This document shows positions 46,172-57,954 of a stretch of 64,000 nucleotides of DNA, in pieces. This stretch comes from Patiria miniata (lineage: Eukaryota > Echinodermata > Asteroidea > Valvatida > Asterinidae). The notes under the pieces were generated by a model that made no database searches, was not told where the DNA came from, and saw nothing but the letters and a program-made list of their open reading frames with translations. The stretch lies in contig NW_024037064.1 in assembly GCF_015706575.1 (NCBI RefSeq), positions 5,703,427-5,767,426 on the forward strand. Reading direction: 5' to 3'. Every line of letters begins with the position of its first letter. The stretch's first letter is position 1. The translations under genes and the position numbers were made by a program.

Positions 46172-46563
46172 GTGAATGCTCAGTCCAATTGGAGACCTGG
46201 GCCCCTGGGTATCACACAACTGGCTGAGGGAATGCGCCGTCCAATCAGAGACCTGGGCCCCTGGGTATCACACAACTGGCTGAGGGAATGCGCCGTCTAA
46301 TCAGAGACCAGGGCCCCTGGGTATCATGCAACTGGCTGAGGGAATGCGCCGTCCAATCAGAGACCAGGGCCCCTGGGTATCACACAACTGGCTGAGGGAA
46401 TGCGCCGTCCAATCAGAGACCTGGGCCCCTGGGTATCTCACAACTGGCTGAGGGAATGCGCCGTCCAATCAGAGACCTGGGCCCCTGGGTATCTCACAAC
46501 TGGCTGAGGGAATGCGCCGTCCAATCAGAGACCTGGGCCCCTGGGTATCACGCAACTGGCTGG
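46172..46563 (+). repeat. Seven tandem 56-bp repeats, each with a CCAAT-type box
   Basis: The unit begins near AATGCGCCGTCCAATCAGAG and runs through GGGCCCCTGGGTATCAC and AACTGGCTGAGG. Copies start at 46175, 46231, 46287, 46343, 46399, 46455 and 46511. CCAAT is intact in six copies; the third has CTAAT. Array copies 1-4 carry only one such segment. The block ends ~130 bp before the TATA-like site. Confidence 0.9.
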
Positions 46564-46690
46564 TGATAACCATCTTTATTTAACGATGACCTAAACAATT
46601 CCGTCAGTTTCATTGGTGGATATCGAGTGGGTGCGGCACAAAGAGATCACGTGCACATTCAGCATGCACATTTTGATACCCAAAGCCGTC

Positions 46691-46873
46691 ATATATAAGA
46701 TTTTTCACGCGAGGGTTTCATCAGATTGACGACGTGGCATTCAGCCTTTGCATGCCTTCATTTATGAAGTCTGCTCACTAACATTGAGTTGTACTATAAC
46801 ATTGATTTGTACTGGGAGTTTTTGCATACTTGAGAGTGTATAGCCCTCCATTTTGCTCAAGAACATGAAGAAG
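46691..46873 (+). promoter_or_regulatory. TATA-like site and candidate non-coding first exon (unit 5; repeated in units 1-4)
   Basis: CATATATAAGA at 46690-46700 lies downstream of the CCAAT repeats. About 170 bp later there is a good donor (ATGAAGAAG/GTAAGAG, 46873), and a good acceptor CTTCTTCACAG at 47093. The same arrangement exists in units 1-4 (for example TATAAG near 32153, donor 32329, acceptor 32542). No open frame joins across these sites in all copies. If transcribed it would be a spliced non-coding RNA or a relic promoter; transcription is not shown by sequence alone. Confidence 0.35.
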
Positions 46874-48735
46874 GTAAGAGTTGTAAATTGCTTTAATTAT
46901 GCAAGTACATGAATGTCTATCAATACCCTGATTGCAAACTGTGAGGAAGACATTCCATATGGTACAAGTTCAAAATCATGTAGGCCCTAAGTGACAAACC
47001 ACGGTTGAATTTCTGATCGAAGAAATGAAAATATCGTAGTTCATTAGTTACACGATTCTGAACAAGTTTGTATTTGAAACGTCTTCTTCACAGTGTGGCA
47101 TCAGGGTGACAGTAGACATTCACGTAGGCCCCCTACTCGTGTACTAGATAACCAGAGAGACTTTGGTGGTACCCTTTTGTTCCCCCTCAACAGCAAAGCA
47201 GGAATCTGTATGGGCAGCAAGAATATAACCCTATGCATTACTGCCGAGTATTCAATGGTTTTGTATCAAAGGCATAAGTAAACCTTGTGTGCATTATAGG
47301 GAATAAATAGGTGCTTGGCCGGCTTTAAACACTGTGTTTAAGACTGGTTTGGAGTATGGACAAATATTGCAGTATACAATAATACATTGTTTGGATATTA
47401 CTATCAAAGTCTTTTTTTGTGGCGGGGGGAGGTTTACACACAAAAAAACCTTATTTCTAGGGTGGAGGCAACCAGCAAATCTTATGGAAAAAATTGTCAG
47501 AAGTCAGTTGAAGCAATTTTCTGAGTGGGAAAAAATGGAGTAACCCTTTAAATCCTGCATTTTTTTTGAATTATTTTGCTAAGATCCCTACTTTATACTT
47601 CAATCTTTTTTGAAATACAATTACAGTTCTTCTTTCAAAAAGCAAATGAATTTGGTGTCACTTTATCAAGATCTCTTTTGCAGGTTTCGATTTATATTGA
47701 TAGACTAGTTCATTTCCGCAATAAAGTAATCGATGCCCCTACAATGTAGCTTACCAAAGTTTGGGGAAAAGAAACATACATGGACTAACTATAGTTTAAC
47801 ACAACATCAATTTCTTTGAGTGGAACGGTGTGATTTTGTCTGACTCCATGTTGCAATTTAACTTTCAAAAATAGTTAAATTTTGTAAAACATGGGTTTCT
47901 TTTAACCACCACACAAATTCCCCCTATTCTGACATCCTAATTTTCCTGGTTCTCAAATACGTTTAATTTTACAGGCTAGTTGTTAAGCTCAGAGAGACAA
48001 TTTAAATCTGGCAAAAATAAACTTCAAGAAAGATCAACCAATGGTAATTGTTTTAGGTTTAAGAGAATACACGAGAAAGTGTGGATTCGTAATTTAAGAA
48101 TTCATGAGGTGCGAAGCGCCGAGTGAGTTTGTAAATTAAGAGCGTATTCTTCGACTTATACCATTGCGTCAACAGAAGTATTGGAAAGAATGTTGCAACC
48201 TGACGCCACTTTTTTCTTCATATATATCATCTCAATGAAGGTCATTTGTTGCAAAAATGATGATAAGACATGAATCTGGGACTGAGAAATGTTTCCAATT
48301 TTGTTAGGAAATACTTGAAATGACTTTCCATAGACTTTGTTCATAAGCCCAAAAGTGGCGTCAGGTTGTAACATCTTTTCCTGGCGTGTTTAGCATGTGT
48401 ATCGCCACACCTGTACAACCAAGTCATTTTGTGTGTATAGGCTCCTTACGTCAGAAGGGATGGTTCACACGACAATTTCTTTTTGAATAAACGTCCTATT
48501 CATGCTCATTATGGAGAACAATTGTCCGACATGTGCACAGTGCGTTTGACCTATTTGTTTCGATTTCGTTCAAAGATAAAATCTTGAAGTACTTTGTTTA
48601 TTTCTGTAGTGTATTTATTATTATTGAAAAAAAAATCCGACACATAACACACAAATTACATATAATGACACTCTACCAAGAATATGAAAAAAAAACACCC
48701 CAGCTCTGTCCAAATAAAATTATCATACAAATTCC

Positions 48736-51494
48736 TAAAATTAATGCAAACCCCTCCCCCCTCCCTCTGCTGTGACACCCCCAAAAAATTATGACGGTAT
48801 AATGTTTGCCTGTTCAAAATACGGTAGACCATTCTGTAATGTAGTGTTAAAAATCATCGAATTTGAACAGCGCCCCCTATTGAAATATGGTACCAGGCCC
48901 CCCCTCCCAGTTTTTTTTTTATGGAGGCCAAGTGTCCGGAGAAAAAAAACCTGTGTACATTTTCAGATTTTTTTGCTGATGAACCACCCCCCCCCCCGCA
49001 AAAATTCCTGGATCCGCCCCTGTTACTGTATTTGAAGAGTGTCAAAGGGGTGGTTTGAAGTGTTCTGTTTGTTTACTTTTTGTCTGGCTGGTTCAAATTA
49101 AGTATCATTATCAGTTCAAATAGTTGACAGAATACAGGCCACCTACAACGGCAGCGAGACAGAGGTTGATAATTACAGACGGTTCAAATGTCATTGCTGA
49201 GTGGTGTTTGCTTACATTGCATCAGTGATGTGAATCTCATCGCTACACTTACTGCAGGCACTCATTGATGGTATGACAATATTGGAGATTTTCAAATCAC
49301 TACGTGCATTTGGCGGTATTTGTGTCCTCAAAAGATAGAAGATAGAAGTCAAAAGATAGAAGTGGGGTTGAATCTTTCGATGCTCGGGGTTTGGGAGGTG
49401 GGTGTGGCTGTCCAAAGTTCATACATGTATTGGCACGATGAGGGTCCCTTCAAGGCAGGTTCTTATGATAAATGTACCATCAGCAAATCATGAGTATGGA
49501 CATTGAGACTCTGATACGGAGCATGGGGTAAATGAGGAGAGGGAAAACATGGGCGGGGCCTGCCCCTCCTTCCACCCACTGCTGTTCTGGATGTTTTTAG
49601 AAATGCTGCACTACAACAAAGGAAGTTGCCAAAACCTATAACCTAACATCACTTTTTCATGCATCAAGTATTCTATCATTATATCCAAACAGTGATAGAC
49701 TTGTGATCAGCGTCACTGCACTGTCGGCTACAGAGTAGATTGGTACATATACATGTACGGTAGTATACACCTTTCGTGGTTCTAGAGGAGTGAACTTTGT
49801 GGCGTCGCAGAAATTGTATGATTTTTTCATTGTTTCTCCTTACGAGACTTTTAAATGCTATATCTATCTTCCAAAGTCTTTGGCCTACCGGTATTTCAAA
49901 CGCATTTGGACAGGATCTTCCTTGACCTAAAGTTCTACTTCGTGTGGTAATGTTGAGGGTCAAAGGTCACCTTGTGGTCACTAGTGGTAATTTTTATTGA
50001 AAGTTACTTAATGCTTTTCCTACAGTCTTCAACTAAAGCTAGCCAAGGTTGGACGCCGTCTTCTCTTTGCATTACAACCCTGAAGTAAGGGTCATGGGGC
50101 TTCGTGCTTTGGTATCAAAACTCATATGGAGAACTTTGCCACCCATATGTGCAGAAAATCAAAGCCCTGCATGCTCTGCGGTCACACACAACAGTGCATT
50201 GACCCGGCGACCTGCACAGCCCCTCTGCATCGACCGGACTATACATAAACAGCAGGTCGATTCTCAGAACAAAAGCGATGTCTGATTTGACAAGAAAAGT
50301 GCCCCTTTTTCTTCTCAACCAATCAAAACGGTTGTTACATGAAAGGAAAGCTTATTGAGTTCTCTTTCAGAAACCATGCGAGGTAATTGTACGCGACCGG
50401 GTTCACACGTGTGCCGTTCGAAGAAGTAAATCGTTAACCCTCGCCCTAAAAAATCGGGGAAATGTGCCGTGACCTCCATAGGAAACGCAAATTTTTTATT
50501 GAGTTGCCCATTTTTCAATGGAAAAGTGCACATAATTATTCGCCTTTAATCATAAAGAAATTATACTCCTGTGAAAGAGGAAAATCTATATTTTGTGATG
50601 CAATGCGAGGGAGTAAGTTTAACCGACACACTTTCTGCATATTAACAAAAGTTTGCTCAGAGCGCCTAGACATGAGCCAGTCTTCCCACGTAAACAGAGC
50701 TGCACTTGTGGCAAGTGAGCAAATGCTCCCTAGTTCTCCATATGATTGCAAAAGACAGTATCCACACCACAAAAAAAAATGATCACGGTACTCAATTCAA
50801 TCCAGAAATTACAGTTTAAAGTATTTTAAAGAACTGTTTCGAAGAAATAAATTTTTCTTCTGATTCTGAGGACTGTTTATATTTTTTAATTCGACCACTG
50901 TATGAACTTTGCCTTAGGAAATCAAAATACATTTGTCAATGTTAAGGTGTAAGGCCTATCAGATAAAGTATACGAACACCGGATTGTTCATTTGGCTCAT
51001 AAGGTTGCAGGCCAGTAAATCGGTCCGAAATTGCCTACGCCGGCCAAATCACGATTTGCATGCCCTCAAAATCTTCAGTATTTGAGCATACTCTGGGCCA
51101 TGAACTGGAGGCTTTGTAAAAAAATACGGGTGGAAGCCGTGCACAGGACTGTGAGCTTGTAGTTCCATTCAATTTGGATGAAATTTGGGCCCTAAAAGTG
51201 CTCTATTTTTCAATGGATTGTAGGCAACGTTTTTCAAAATGGCAATGGGCTTCAGGACTATTTTAAGGGGTGATCATCTTCAGATGGAAATTTCTCCTAA
51301 AAGTCAGCCGTTAACCCCCCCCCCCCCTTAAATTGAAAAGAAAATGATAGATGATGAAATAAGCTTTAATTTGATGTGTGTCTCGAACACCTTGGAGACT
51401 GGTTGTGAGTATTTTTCCGGAATTTCTGAAGTGGGAGCATTTATCATTGGGGTCAATGGAAGTTTATTTACTGGTCTGGAACCATAAGTTCAAT
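48736..51494. other. Intergenic stretch, no gene supported
   Basis: It holds a fragment of the GGGGCGGATCC repeat (49005-49020), a short AAAAGATAGAAG direct repeat near 49330-49365, and scattered frames up to ~105 codons with no recognisable domain. A candidate mini-exon near 50026-50087 (acceptor TTTTCCTACAG, donor CTGAA/GTAAGG) was seen but cannot be linked to anything. Confidence 0.4.
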
Positions 51495-52118
51495 CAGTCA
51501 TGGTACCTACCGCTTGCCAGCAGGTGGGCTATCAGACAACCTTGTCTGTTCTGCGCTGCTCTCACACATCCCTCATACGTCTTGCCTCTCCACTCCAAGA
51601 TGTCTGTTGTACACTTGCGTCTGGGGCATCCTCTCTTTCACGTTCCTTTCACCTTTCCCTCTTTGAGCTGCCTCTGGTGACTATCAGCTCGGATTATGTG
51701 CCCCAAATATTGTAGCTTTCTCTCCTTTATGTCATGTATTAGTGTTTTTTTTTCCTGTTTACTCTTTCCAAAACCTCTGCATTTGTGATTGTGATAGGAG
51801 ATTTTCAGCATTTTCCCGGCATGGTAAAACCACATTTCTAGCGCTTCCAGCCTCTTTATGGAGTCTTCTTGTAAAGTCCAGGTTTCTGCCGCATACACCA
51901 GTGTTGAGATGATGTAGCAACAGATGTAGCCTTAATTTGAGGTTTAACTTTCTAGCTGTGAGTACATATATTCAGAAAATTTGTTTTGGCTATGCCAATT
52001 CTTTTTCAAGTCTCTGTTTCACAACGCCCATCCTGTGTGATTGTATGGCCAAGATAAAGGTATTTGTCCACTTGCTCGATGATACAACCATTGATTTGCA
52101 CTCCAGTTTGAGGAATTG
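51495..52118 (-). mobile_element. LINE fragment: C-terminal part of a non-LTR reverse transcriptase
   Basis: The minus-strand translation gives, in order: INGCIIEQVDKYLYLGHTIT, then DGRCETE, RIGIAKTNF, a frame change, LVYAAETWTLQEDSIKRLEA, MWFYHAGKMLKIS, DIKERKLQYLGHIIRAD, then after another disruption CTTDILEW and YEGCVRAAQNRQG. This is the familiar tail of LINE polyproteins (YLGxxI..DG, LLYGAETWTL, RLEAFEMW, LKYLGHI). At least two frame disruptions show it is dead. No endonuclease or poly(A) tail was recognised. Confidence 0.8.
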
Positions 52119-52174
52119 GCCTGTCTCTGCAAATTCCTCAAACTGGAGTGAAAATCAACGGTTGTATCATCGAG
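52075..52174. repeat. 100-bp snap-back hairpin at the 5' end of the LINE fragment
   Basis: CTCGATGATACAACC and the text up to CACTCCAGTTTGAGGAATT are mirrored by AATTCCTCAAACTGGAGTG and on to GGTTGTATCATCGAG. The arms are ~43 bp with a 13-base loop. The left arm is LINE coding sequence, so the right arm is an inverted copy of the LINE's own 5' end. Confidence 0.85.
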
Positions 52175-52747
52175 TTTATATGAGAATCATGATGTTTTTC
52201 TTGATGATGTCACAATGATGTCACTAAAATATTTACCCCTCTGTATCAAGACTGATCTTCAGTTTCAAACTATTAACCACTGTGAAGAAAAGTTGCGGTG
52301 AAATTTGATTATTGTCCCAATCACCAAAATCTGACATTAATAGCCCGATCACCAAATAAAAGTTGCAATAAGTATGCAAAGGATGTGACTTCAGTACATG
52401 TACATGTAGTTGATTTTCCAGAGGAGAGGATGGGGCGTTGTAGTCTACTCATTTGAAGATCAAGGACTCTCTGAAACAGTGAATTCAAGATTTGCAATAT
52501 TGAGTGATTGACATTTATTCAAAGAAGGTAAAATAAAAATTAAGATTTGTTTTCCATTTTGTAAATAATTTGTATTTGACTTTCAGGGTGGTGAGTGACA
52601 CCAATCACTTCCTTGGATCAGCCCTCGGATTAAAAAAAATCCATTCGTAAGATTGTAGTGTCTTTATAACAAACACCTCCAGCATGCAGCTCACTTACAA
52701 TTCGTGCTCGTAACTTTCTTTTTAAAAGGTTGTTGACAAGAACAGCA
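52175..52747 (+). other. Upstream region of the Death-domain gene
   Basis: No gene, TATA box or repeat is recognised with confidence. The frame of the downstream exon stays open leftwards to about 52680 without an ATG, so an additional upstream exon is possible. Confidence 0.35.
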
Positions 52748-52913
52748 ATGGCAGGGTTTGGTAGCATCATCATGACTACAAATACGCCGTCTGCAACTGG
52801 AAGTGGTGGACATGACTTGGATGTTACTTACAAGATCGCTGGAAAAGTTGGAGGAATAGTTGGAGGGATTGGTGGCTTTCTGGTGGCTCTGTTGGCATTT
52901 TGTTTTGCAATAT
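52748..52913 (+). CDS. Death/TRADD-N scaffold gene, exon 1: N-terminus and glycine-zipper TM helix
   Basis: ATG 52748 (GCAATGG) opens 55 codons plus one base, ending at ATAT/GTAAGTG (phase 1). Residues 1-29 are polar and Ser/Thr/Gly-rich. Residues 30-56 form one strong transmembrane segment with a glycine zipper (GKVGGIVGGIGG) followed by FLVALLAFCFAI. There is no cleavable signal peptide, so the helix should act as a signal anchor. The next exon begins with basic residues, which places the C-terminal Death domains in the cytosol by the positive-inside rule. The single leftover T plus AT of the exon at 53553 gives Tyr. Glycine-rich membrane helices beside TRADD-N-type domains are known in other conflict proteins. 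Gene identity beyond the domain level is unknown. Confidence 0.65.
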
Positions 52914-53552
52914 GTAAGTGATGTGAATACTGGTATAATCTCAGGATTGAACGTTATTGGCTTTCCATTTTGTTTACTTGTTTTGTACTCCACCCCCTTC
53001 TGAAGTGAATTCATGGCACGTCTGTCATCATATAGGGTTAGAGAAGAAATGGAAATCTTCCAACCGATTTGCCTTGAAACCAGATGCATGTAATCAATAT
53101 CCACATGAGCTATTACAAAACATGATATGGACTCATGAAATTACAGGAAGAGAGCTCATGATTATGCGATTTAGTTCTCTCGTCTTCTGTACATTTACAT
53201 ATATCCAGTGTTCTCCAACCTGTAAAAATACCTTGGTGCCCCGCCATGCTTTCTGAGGCACCCACCATGCTTCAAAAACCTGACTTGCAAAGCGAACCGC
53301 TCACAAAGAAGTCAAATAACGTCCTTTGTGCTGCTTGTTGGTATGTGTGCATGCTTGTAATAAATGTGTAGTGTCCACTTTGGTGAATCGCTGCACAGTC
53401 CAATAGCTCATGCGCGCATTATCACACCGCTAACAGCTAAGGATGTCTTGGGAACCAAGACTACGACAGTGGTTGTGTCCTTAACCATAATTGTTTCCCT
53501 GAAATATGAGATCCTTCAAAATAATGACAATTTATTGGTGGTGTTATTGCAG

Positions 53553-53588
53553 ATCAATACATTGGGAAACGCCGTAGTCACTGTGAAG
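53553..53588 (+). CDS. Death/TRADD-N scaffold gene, exon 2: basic juxtamembrane mini-exon
   Basis: A 36-bp exon between GGTGTTATTGCAG and GTAAGAGG, phase 1 on both sides. It encodes YQYIGKRRSHCE directly after the membrane helix. The KRR cluster is a stop-transfer signal. The alternative of joining exon 1 to 54620 directly would create TAA, so this mini-exon is needed for an open product, which supports it despite its small size. Confidence 0.6.
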
Positions 53589-54619
53589 GTAAGAGGATAT
53601 TTGTATTTTGAAGCAAAAACATATATCAATGGATAAAGAAAAATGCGCGATTTTGATATTAAGAATAAAACGATTTCAGATCTCAGAGGGTGTGTTTTTA
53701 CCTCTTTTGAGAGCTCCGTGGACGGGACACACAGCGTGCGCGTACTGTACTGTACTGGTTCGCGCGCAAAGTACGCACGACTTCCTGAATGTGCAAAAGC
53801 TATAGCCACTGCGCCTTCGCGTGAGCATTCGAAATACGCAGTGGATAGATCGGGAACCAGTCTAGGTCACCCCAACTCTCCTTTTCTGGCCGTTGATGGG
53901 GTACACGAATTTCACTGACAAGAAAAGTGGTATCTTTTTGTTTTTGATTTTTTTTAAGCAGACTAGCAGATTTCTAATTAATTTTTTGACATGAGACAGA
54001 AGAATCGATCCGAATCGGAATTAGTACTTTAATTTTTTTGTTGGCCGCTTGCTGCCCGCCAACACTGATGAGACAAGTTATATCTCTTTCTCTTTGATTA
54101 TTTAATAAAACACATTAGTAAAGACATTAACTAGATTTGAACAGACAACCTCTGAATCACCATTCCATCAGTGCTCAGTTCTGTGTTTGAGGTGCCTTCA
54201 TTTGTAAATGCTTTTTTTTTCACAGTACACATGGTACAGTGTTATTTGTCATTACGCATAGTACTATACCTCATACTTATTCATGATCGAGAGCCGAGTT
54301 CTCACTGGTCCATTCACCATTACATGTCAGCCGCTAATTTTGCTGTTTACCAAGTGCATGTACGCGAGGTTTCACAGACAGGTTAAATGCACATGCGTAG
54401 TAGGCAATCGCACTGGTTACCAGAAAAGAAAAGAAAATCAGATTAGTTAAGTAATTTTACTAGAGTGAGATCTGAATCACCGTTCCAGTGCTCTATTAGC
54501 TGACCTATTTAGCCATAGTTTGCGTTCTTCTGATTTGTATGTGTCTTTTCACAGTACAGTGTTATTTCTACTGTAAAGGCAAATGCAGATCTATACATTT
54601 GATATTATTTTCTTTTCAG

Positions 54620-54655
54620 AAACAAACTTGGATGATGACCACCCCCAAGTTCCAG
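54620..54655 (+). CDS. Death/TRADD-N scaffold gene, exon 3: acidic mini-exon
   Basis: A 36-bp exon between TTTTCTTTTCAG and GTAAATT, phase 1 on both sides, encoding ETNLDDDHPQVP as a short acidic linker between the juxtamembrane part and the first Death domain. It is identical in length and phase to exon 2. Small size makes it less certain than the domain exons. Confidence 0.55.
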
Positions 54656-54997
54656 GTAAATTATAAAGCCTAAGAAAGTACTTTTTAATATTCCGCTTTG
54701 CCAGATACAACTTTTTATGAGTGGACGAATTGGAGACAAACTATGTATTACATTTTTCATAATGTCTACAAAAGAAAAACACTGCATGTGCACCAACTTA
54801 TCACAGTGAGTCAGCGTTCTTCTCATTTTGATCTGAGACAAAGAGAATCAATAGAATCAGAAAGAGAACTGCATAAGTGTCCAAAGTTGCCGTGCTGAAC
54901 ATAAGCGTAAGCATTTTTACTCATAAACAAGCTGTTGAACGAAGTAAGAAACATGAAATGTTGTTTACCGTAAAAATTGATTCATGTCTGTTTGCAG

Positions 54998-55234
54998 ATA
55001 TCACTGAGCCCGTTCTACGCAAGATCTCTGAGAGGCTTGGCTCTGAATGGCAGAAGCTGGCTACACATCTCGGTTTAAGCGCTGCAGAGATCGAGCACAT
55101 CATGATGGATGACCCAGGCCAGACAGAGAACCAGATCTTCAACATGCTGGTCAAATGGAGGCGCAAACAGAGGGAAGTGTTATGCACAGCTCTGATGGAG
55201 ATGGGCAAAATGGACATAGCCGAAGACATGATAG
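54998..55234 (+). CDS. Death/TRADD-N scaffold gene, exon 4: Death domain A
   Basis: The acceptor is TCTGTTTGCAG and the donor ATAG/GTAGGT, 237 bp, phase 1-1. It encodes DITEPVLRKISERLGSEWQK through EDMI, a six-helix Death domain. Conserved features are EWQKLATHLGLSAAEIEHI (the Trp, LA and LGL core and the helix 3 Ile), the DDPGQTENQIFNMLVKW segment of helices 4-5, and a final ALMEMGKMDIAEDMIG helix 6. Death domains are cytosolic homotypic adaptors for apoptosis and NF-kB signalling. It is nearly identical to exons B and D, and intronic sequence on its 3' side is also shared with the others. A symmetric phase-1 exon is suited to duplication without frame damage. Confidence 0.85.
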
Positions 55235-57954
55235 GTAGGTATTAAAATGAACCACATCAAATCGTTATTTTTATGACATTAGTAGCCTTGGTACATACCG
55301 TATGATTGCATGACATGGCAAAACACCATTTTTTATGGCCATCAAAATAGCTACATGCATGTGTACGTCCTTATTGAAGGAACCCAGGGAGAATTAACTG
55401 TATTGCGCTGCATGTACCCAGAGCTCCCAACATGTATGATTTTGGCGTCCTTTTACTATTTTCCACCCATTTTAGGCTTTTACGGTTTCATTCTTCAAAT
55501 TTACAATTTTTTACGATGTTGTTTTAACAAAAAATATTCATTGAAAAAAAGTGCCATTCCCGCCTTATATTCACGTAAGGAGTTCGCTTATAATGTCCGA
55601 AGGACGGGTAGCCAGTCTATGACAGTGACAATCTGCGCAGGCATGTTTTTCTGCACAGGCATGCTTTTCGTGAAACAACTCGACTTGCTTGGACGGTGCG
55701 GCATGCATGATGGGCGCCGTGCATGTACACATCGCGGCTTGGTTTGCGGGGGTACGATGGTGGCGAGGCGCCGGTCGAGTTGTCCCACGGGTCTAGTTGT
55801 CCCGCGGTCGGGATGTACACGCCGGCCATCTTGGTTTAACGTTACGTACCGTGGAATGCTTCGTTTCATCGAGTTGTTTTCCTGTTTAGTCAGTGGTAGT
55901 GTATGTTGGAAATATGTCTACCAAACAATCTAAAATACAGCCAAAGCCACGGCAGATATTTTTGAAGCATATGTTCAGATTATTTTGGTATTTGTACGCT
56001 GTGGAACGCGGATTTTTGTGTGAGTCACGCCAGTCGAAATGATCGCCAGAAGCACATCGCAATGGGTAAACATGATCAGTCAGCAGAAAATGTTAAAAAC
56101 ACACCGAAACTCACCATACCAGCTTCAGCTTGGACACGTTGATATAAAACGCCGAGGTAACATTGGAAAAAATATTAAAACCTGACGCTACTTACGCAGT
56201 TGTGTACAAAGTCTATGGAGAGTCAAGAACATTTTCTAGGAATTTTCTAACAAAATTTGAAATGTTTCTCAGTCCCAGATTCATGTCTTATCATCATTTT
56301 TTGCAATGAATGACCTTCATTGAGATTATGAAGAAAAAATTGGCGTCAGGTTGCAACATTTTTTCCCAGATGTTCCCCAATAGCAAAATATTGCCAAACA
56401 GTATCAATGTGGACAAACAAAAACAAAATTCATTGTCAGCATTAAACAAGAATAGAATGGAATGGGTTACACTCTGTGGGAATTACTTAGTAGTATCGTA
56501 CTGTTGTGACGGGATTTGACTGCCTTTTTGTTTAAATGGTGACGCGCCGAACAATACCGGCGCGATGAAAGTACTATTTCTGAAATCTGAATGTTGGGAG
56601 CTCTGTGTATCTATGGTATACCTGAAATTAATAAATCACGTTTGTGATGCCATCAAGCTAAACGAGTCGTTTGTCAACCCTGGTCATTTTTTTTTTTTTT
56701 TTTACAGATTTGAAAAGAGCACAATCGCAGCAATAATTTTGACCTGAAGGGTTCATAGTTTTTTAGCCCCCAAAATTGTCATCACCTGACACATAACCTT
56801 GTGCATTACACTCTTGAATTACTATACTCCCAAGGACAATGCTTTGTGTTTCCCTTTGTCCCTTTAATATAACACTCTTCCATAGACTAAGCACACGAAC
56901 CTACTACAGAGGACCTTTTTGAACAAAAGACCCAACTTCCAAGGACTGAAAGAATCCTTTTTTCTCCCTTTGTGTGTCTGTCCTCGGGGGTAATGTAGAA
57001 CAAGAACACCTGTGCACTTAATAACCTTTTTCATTCTAGTGACTGTCCCTATTGCCGAGTATCATATGTTTCTCAATATATCTTTTGTAGTTGGTCGCCA
57101 TACTCATTACAAACGTGTTTCTTGTAAGGTTGAAATATTTTTGTTTCCACTGTGATAGAGTTACTGGTTGGGATGGCATGAGATATATGCAAGATTGTAT
57201 AATTTTCATGTTTAGCCTGACTTTAAAGATCTCCTGTTTAGCCTGATCTTTTTTTTTTTGGCAAAAAGTTGGGTTTTTTTCATGATCAGTAATCTTTATT
57301 CATGTTTCCATTCTCGCTCAGATCTAATGTTTTATGTGATGTAAAGCTCAGACAAACTCTTCAAACCTCAACTCCCTGACCTCACAGCATCCAGCTGTCT
57401 CATCACACAAACCAAATTACTCCCAGGTGGAGAACAAATGCAAAGTATCTCACTCATTGACAATCTCTGATAAATAAAAATCATATCGGAGCAACCACCG
57501 CATTGCATTCTGAGCATACATGTAATACCACGCACAGAGAGCCCCTTCAATGGCAAAAAAATTTTACAAGCTATTTCACATAGCAACCGCCCTGCATGGA
57601 ACTTCTTTTTTCTGCAACCAGTTTTAGTCAGTGATCAGAGTGTGCATGCGTCAGTTGGGAATGGAACGATCCTCGGGGGATCGGGGAATCTCGGATTTCC
57701 CTTTGAAAAAAATCACTCTACTCAAGTTTTCGAAACTGAACATTTTGCAAAAAGTTTCGTTATCTTATTTCAGATTATTTATATCATGGAACTTTGTATT
57801 GTGTATCAATTATTTCTGTTGTGTGAATGAAGGTCAGACAAACGGCAAGGATTAGCACTTTAGATTGAAAATGTAAACACACAGTCTAAACACAAAAGAG
57901 ATCTCCTGGTAATAATTGTTTCTACGGTATAAATTGATTCGTGTCTGTTAGCAG
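55235..57954 (+). other. Intron between Death domains A and B
   Basis: The first ~150 bp repeat the text found after Death exons B, C and D (AACCACATCAA, ACATTAGTAGCCTTGGTACAT, GGCAAAACACC). The last ~1.3 kb repeats the intron before Death C (TTGCAAGATTGTATAATTTTC, TTTAGCCTGA). A GC-rich block lies at 55610-55820. A MITE copy sits at 56170-56359. No extra exon was recognised. Confidence 0.6.
56170..56359. mobile_element. Dispersed copy of the TGTTGCAACCTGACGCCA MITE
   Basis: Inverted relative to the copies in the 3.4-kb array: AAAACCTGACGCTACTT at the left, TTGGCGTCAGGTTGCAACAT at the right, and inside CTTTGTACAC..., TTTCTCAGTCCCAGATTCATG and AATGACCTTCATT. Its presence in an unrelated intron proves that the segment inside the array units is an independent mobile repeat of ~200 bp. 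Confidence 0.8.

Larger units (their letters stand above)
46054..48735 (+). repeat. Decayed 3.4-kb tandem unit, copy 5
   Basis: Colinear with copies 1-4 but more diverged and shortened. Segments around 47400-47440 and 48490-48530 are deleted, so the AAGTGTGGATT element loses its right half. The MITE (48190-48374) is retained. Its CCAAT segment is expanded sevenfold. It is the outlier of the array and probably the oldest copy. Confidence 0.8.

Noticed and set aside
46866-47147. Possible 20-residue spliced peptide in unit 5 (ATGAAGAAG joined to TGTGGCATC...)
   Set aside because: The ATG exists only in unit 5 and the product is very short; no support from other units.
47093-47281. Frame MWHQGDSRHSRRPP after the acceptor-like site in unit 5
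   Set aside because: Between units 4 and 5 most of the base differences change the residue, as expected for non-coding DNA, and the start is absent in units 2 and 3.
50026-50087. Mini-exon with acceptor TTTTCCTACAG and donor GTAAGG
   Set aside because: Isolated, very short, and no partner exon or domain.
55588-55869. GC-rich overlapping frames on both strands in the Death A-B intron
   Set aside because: They mirror each other, lack splice sites and have no domain.
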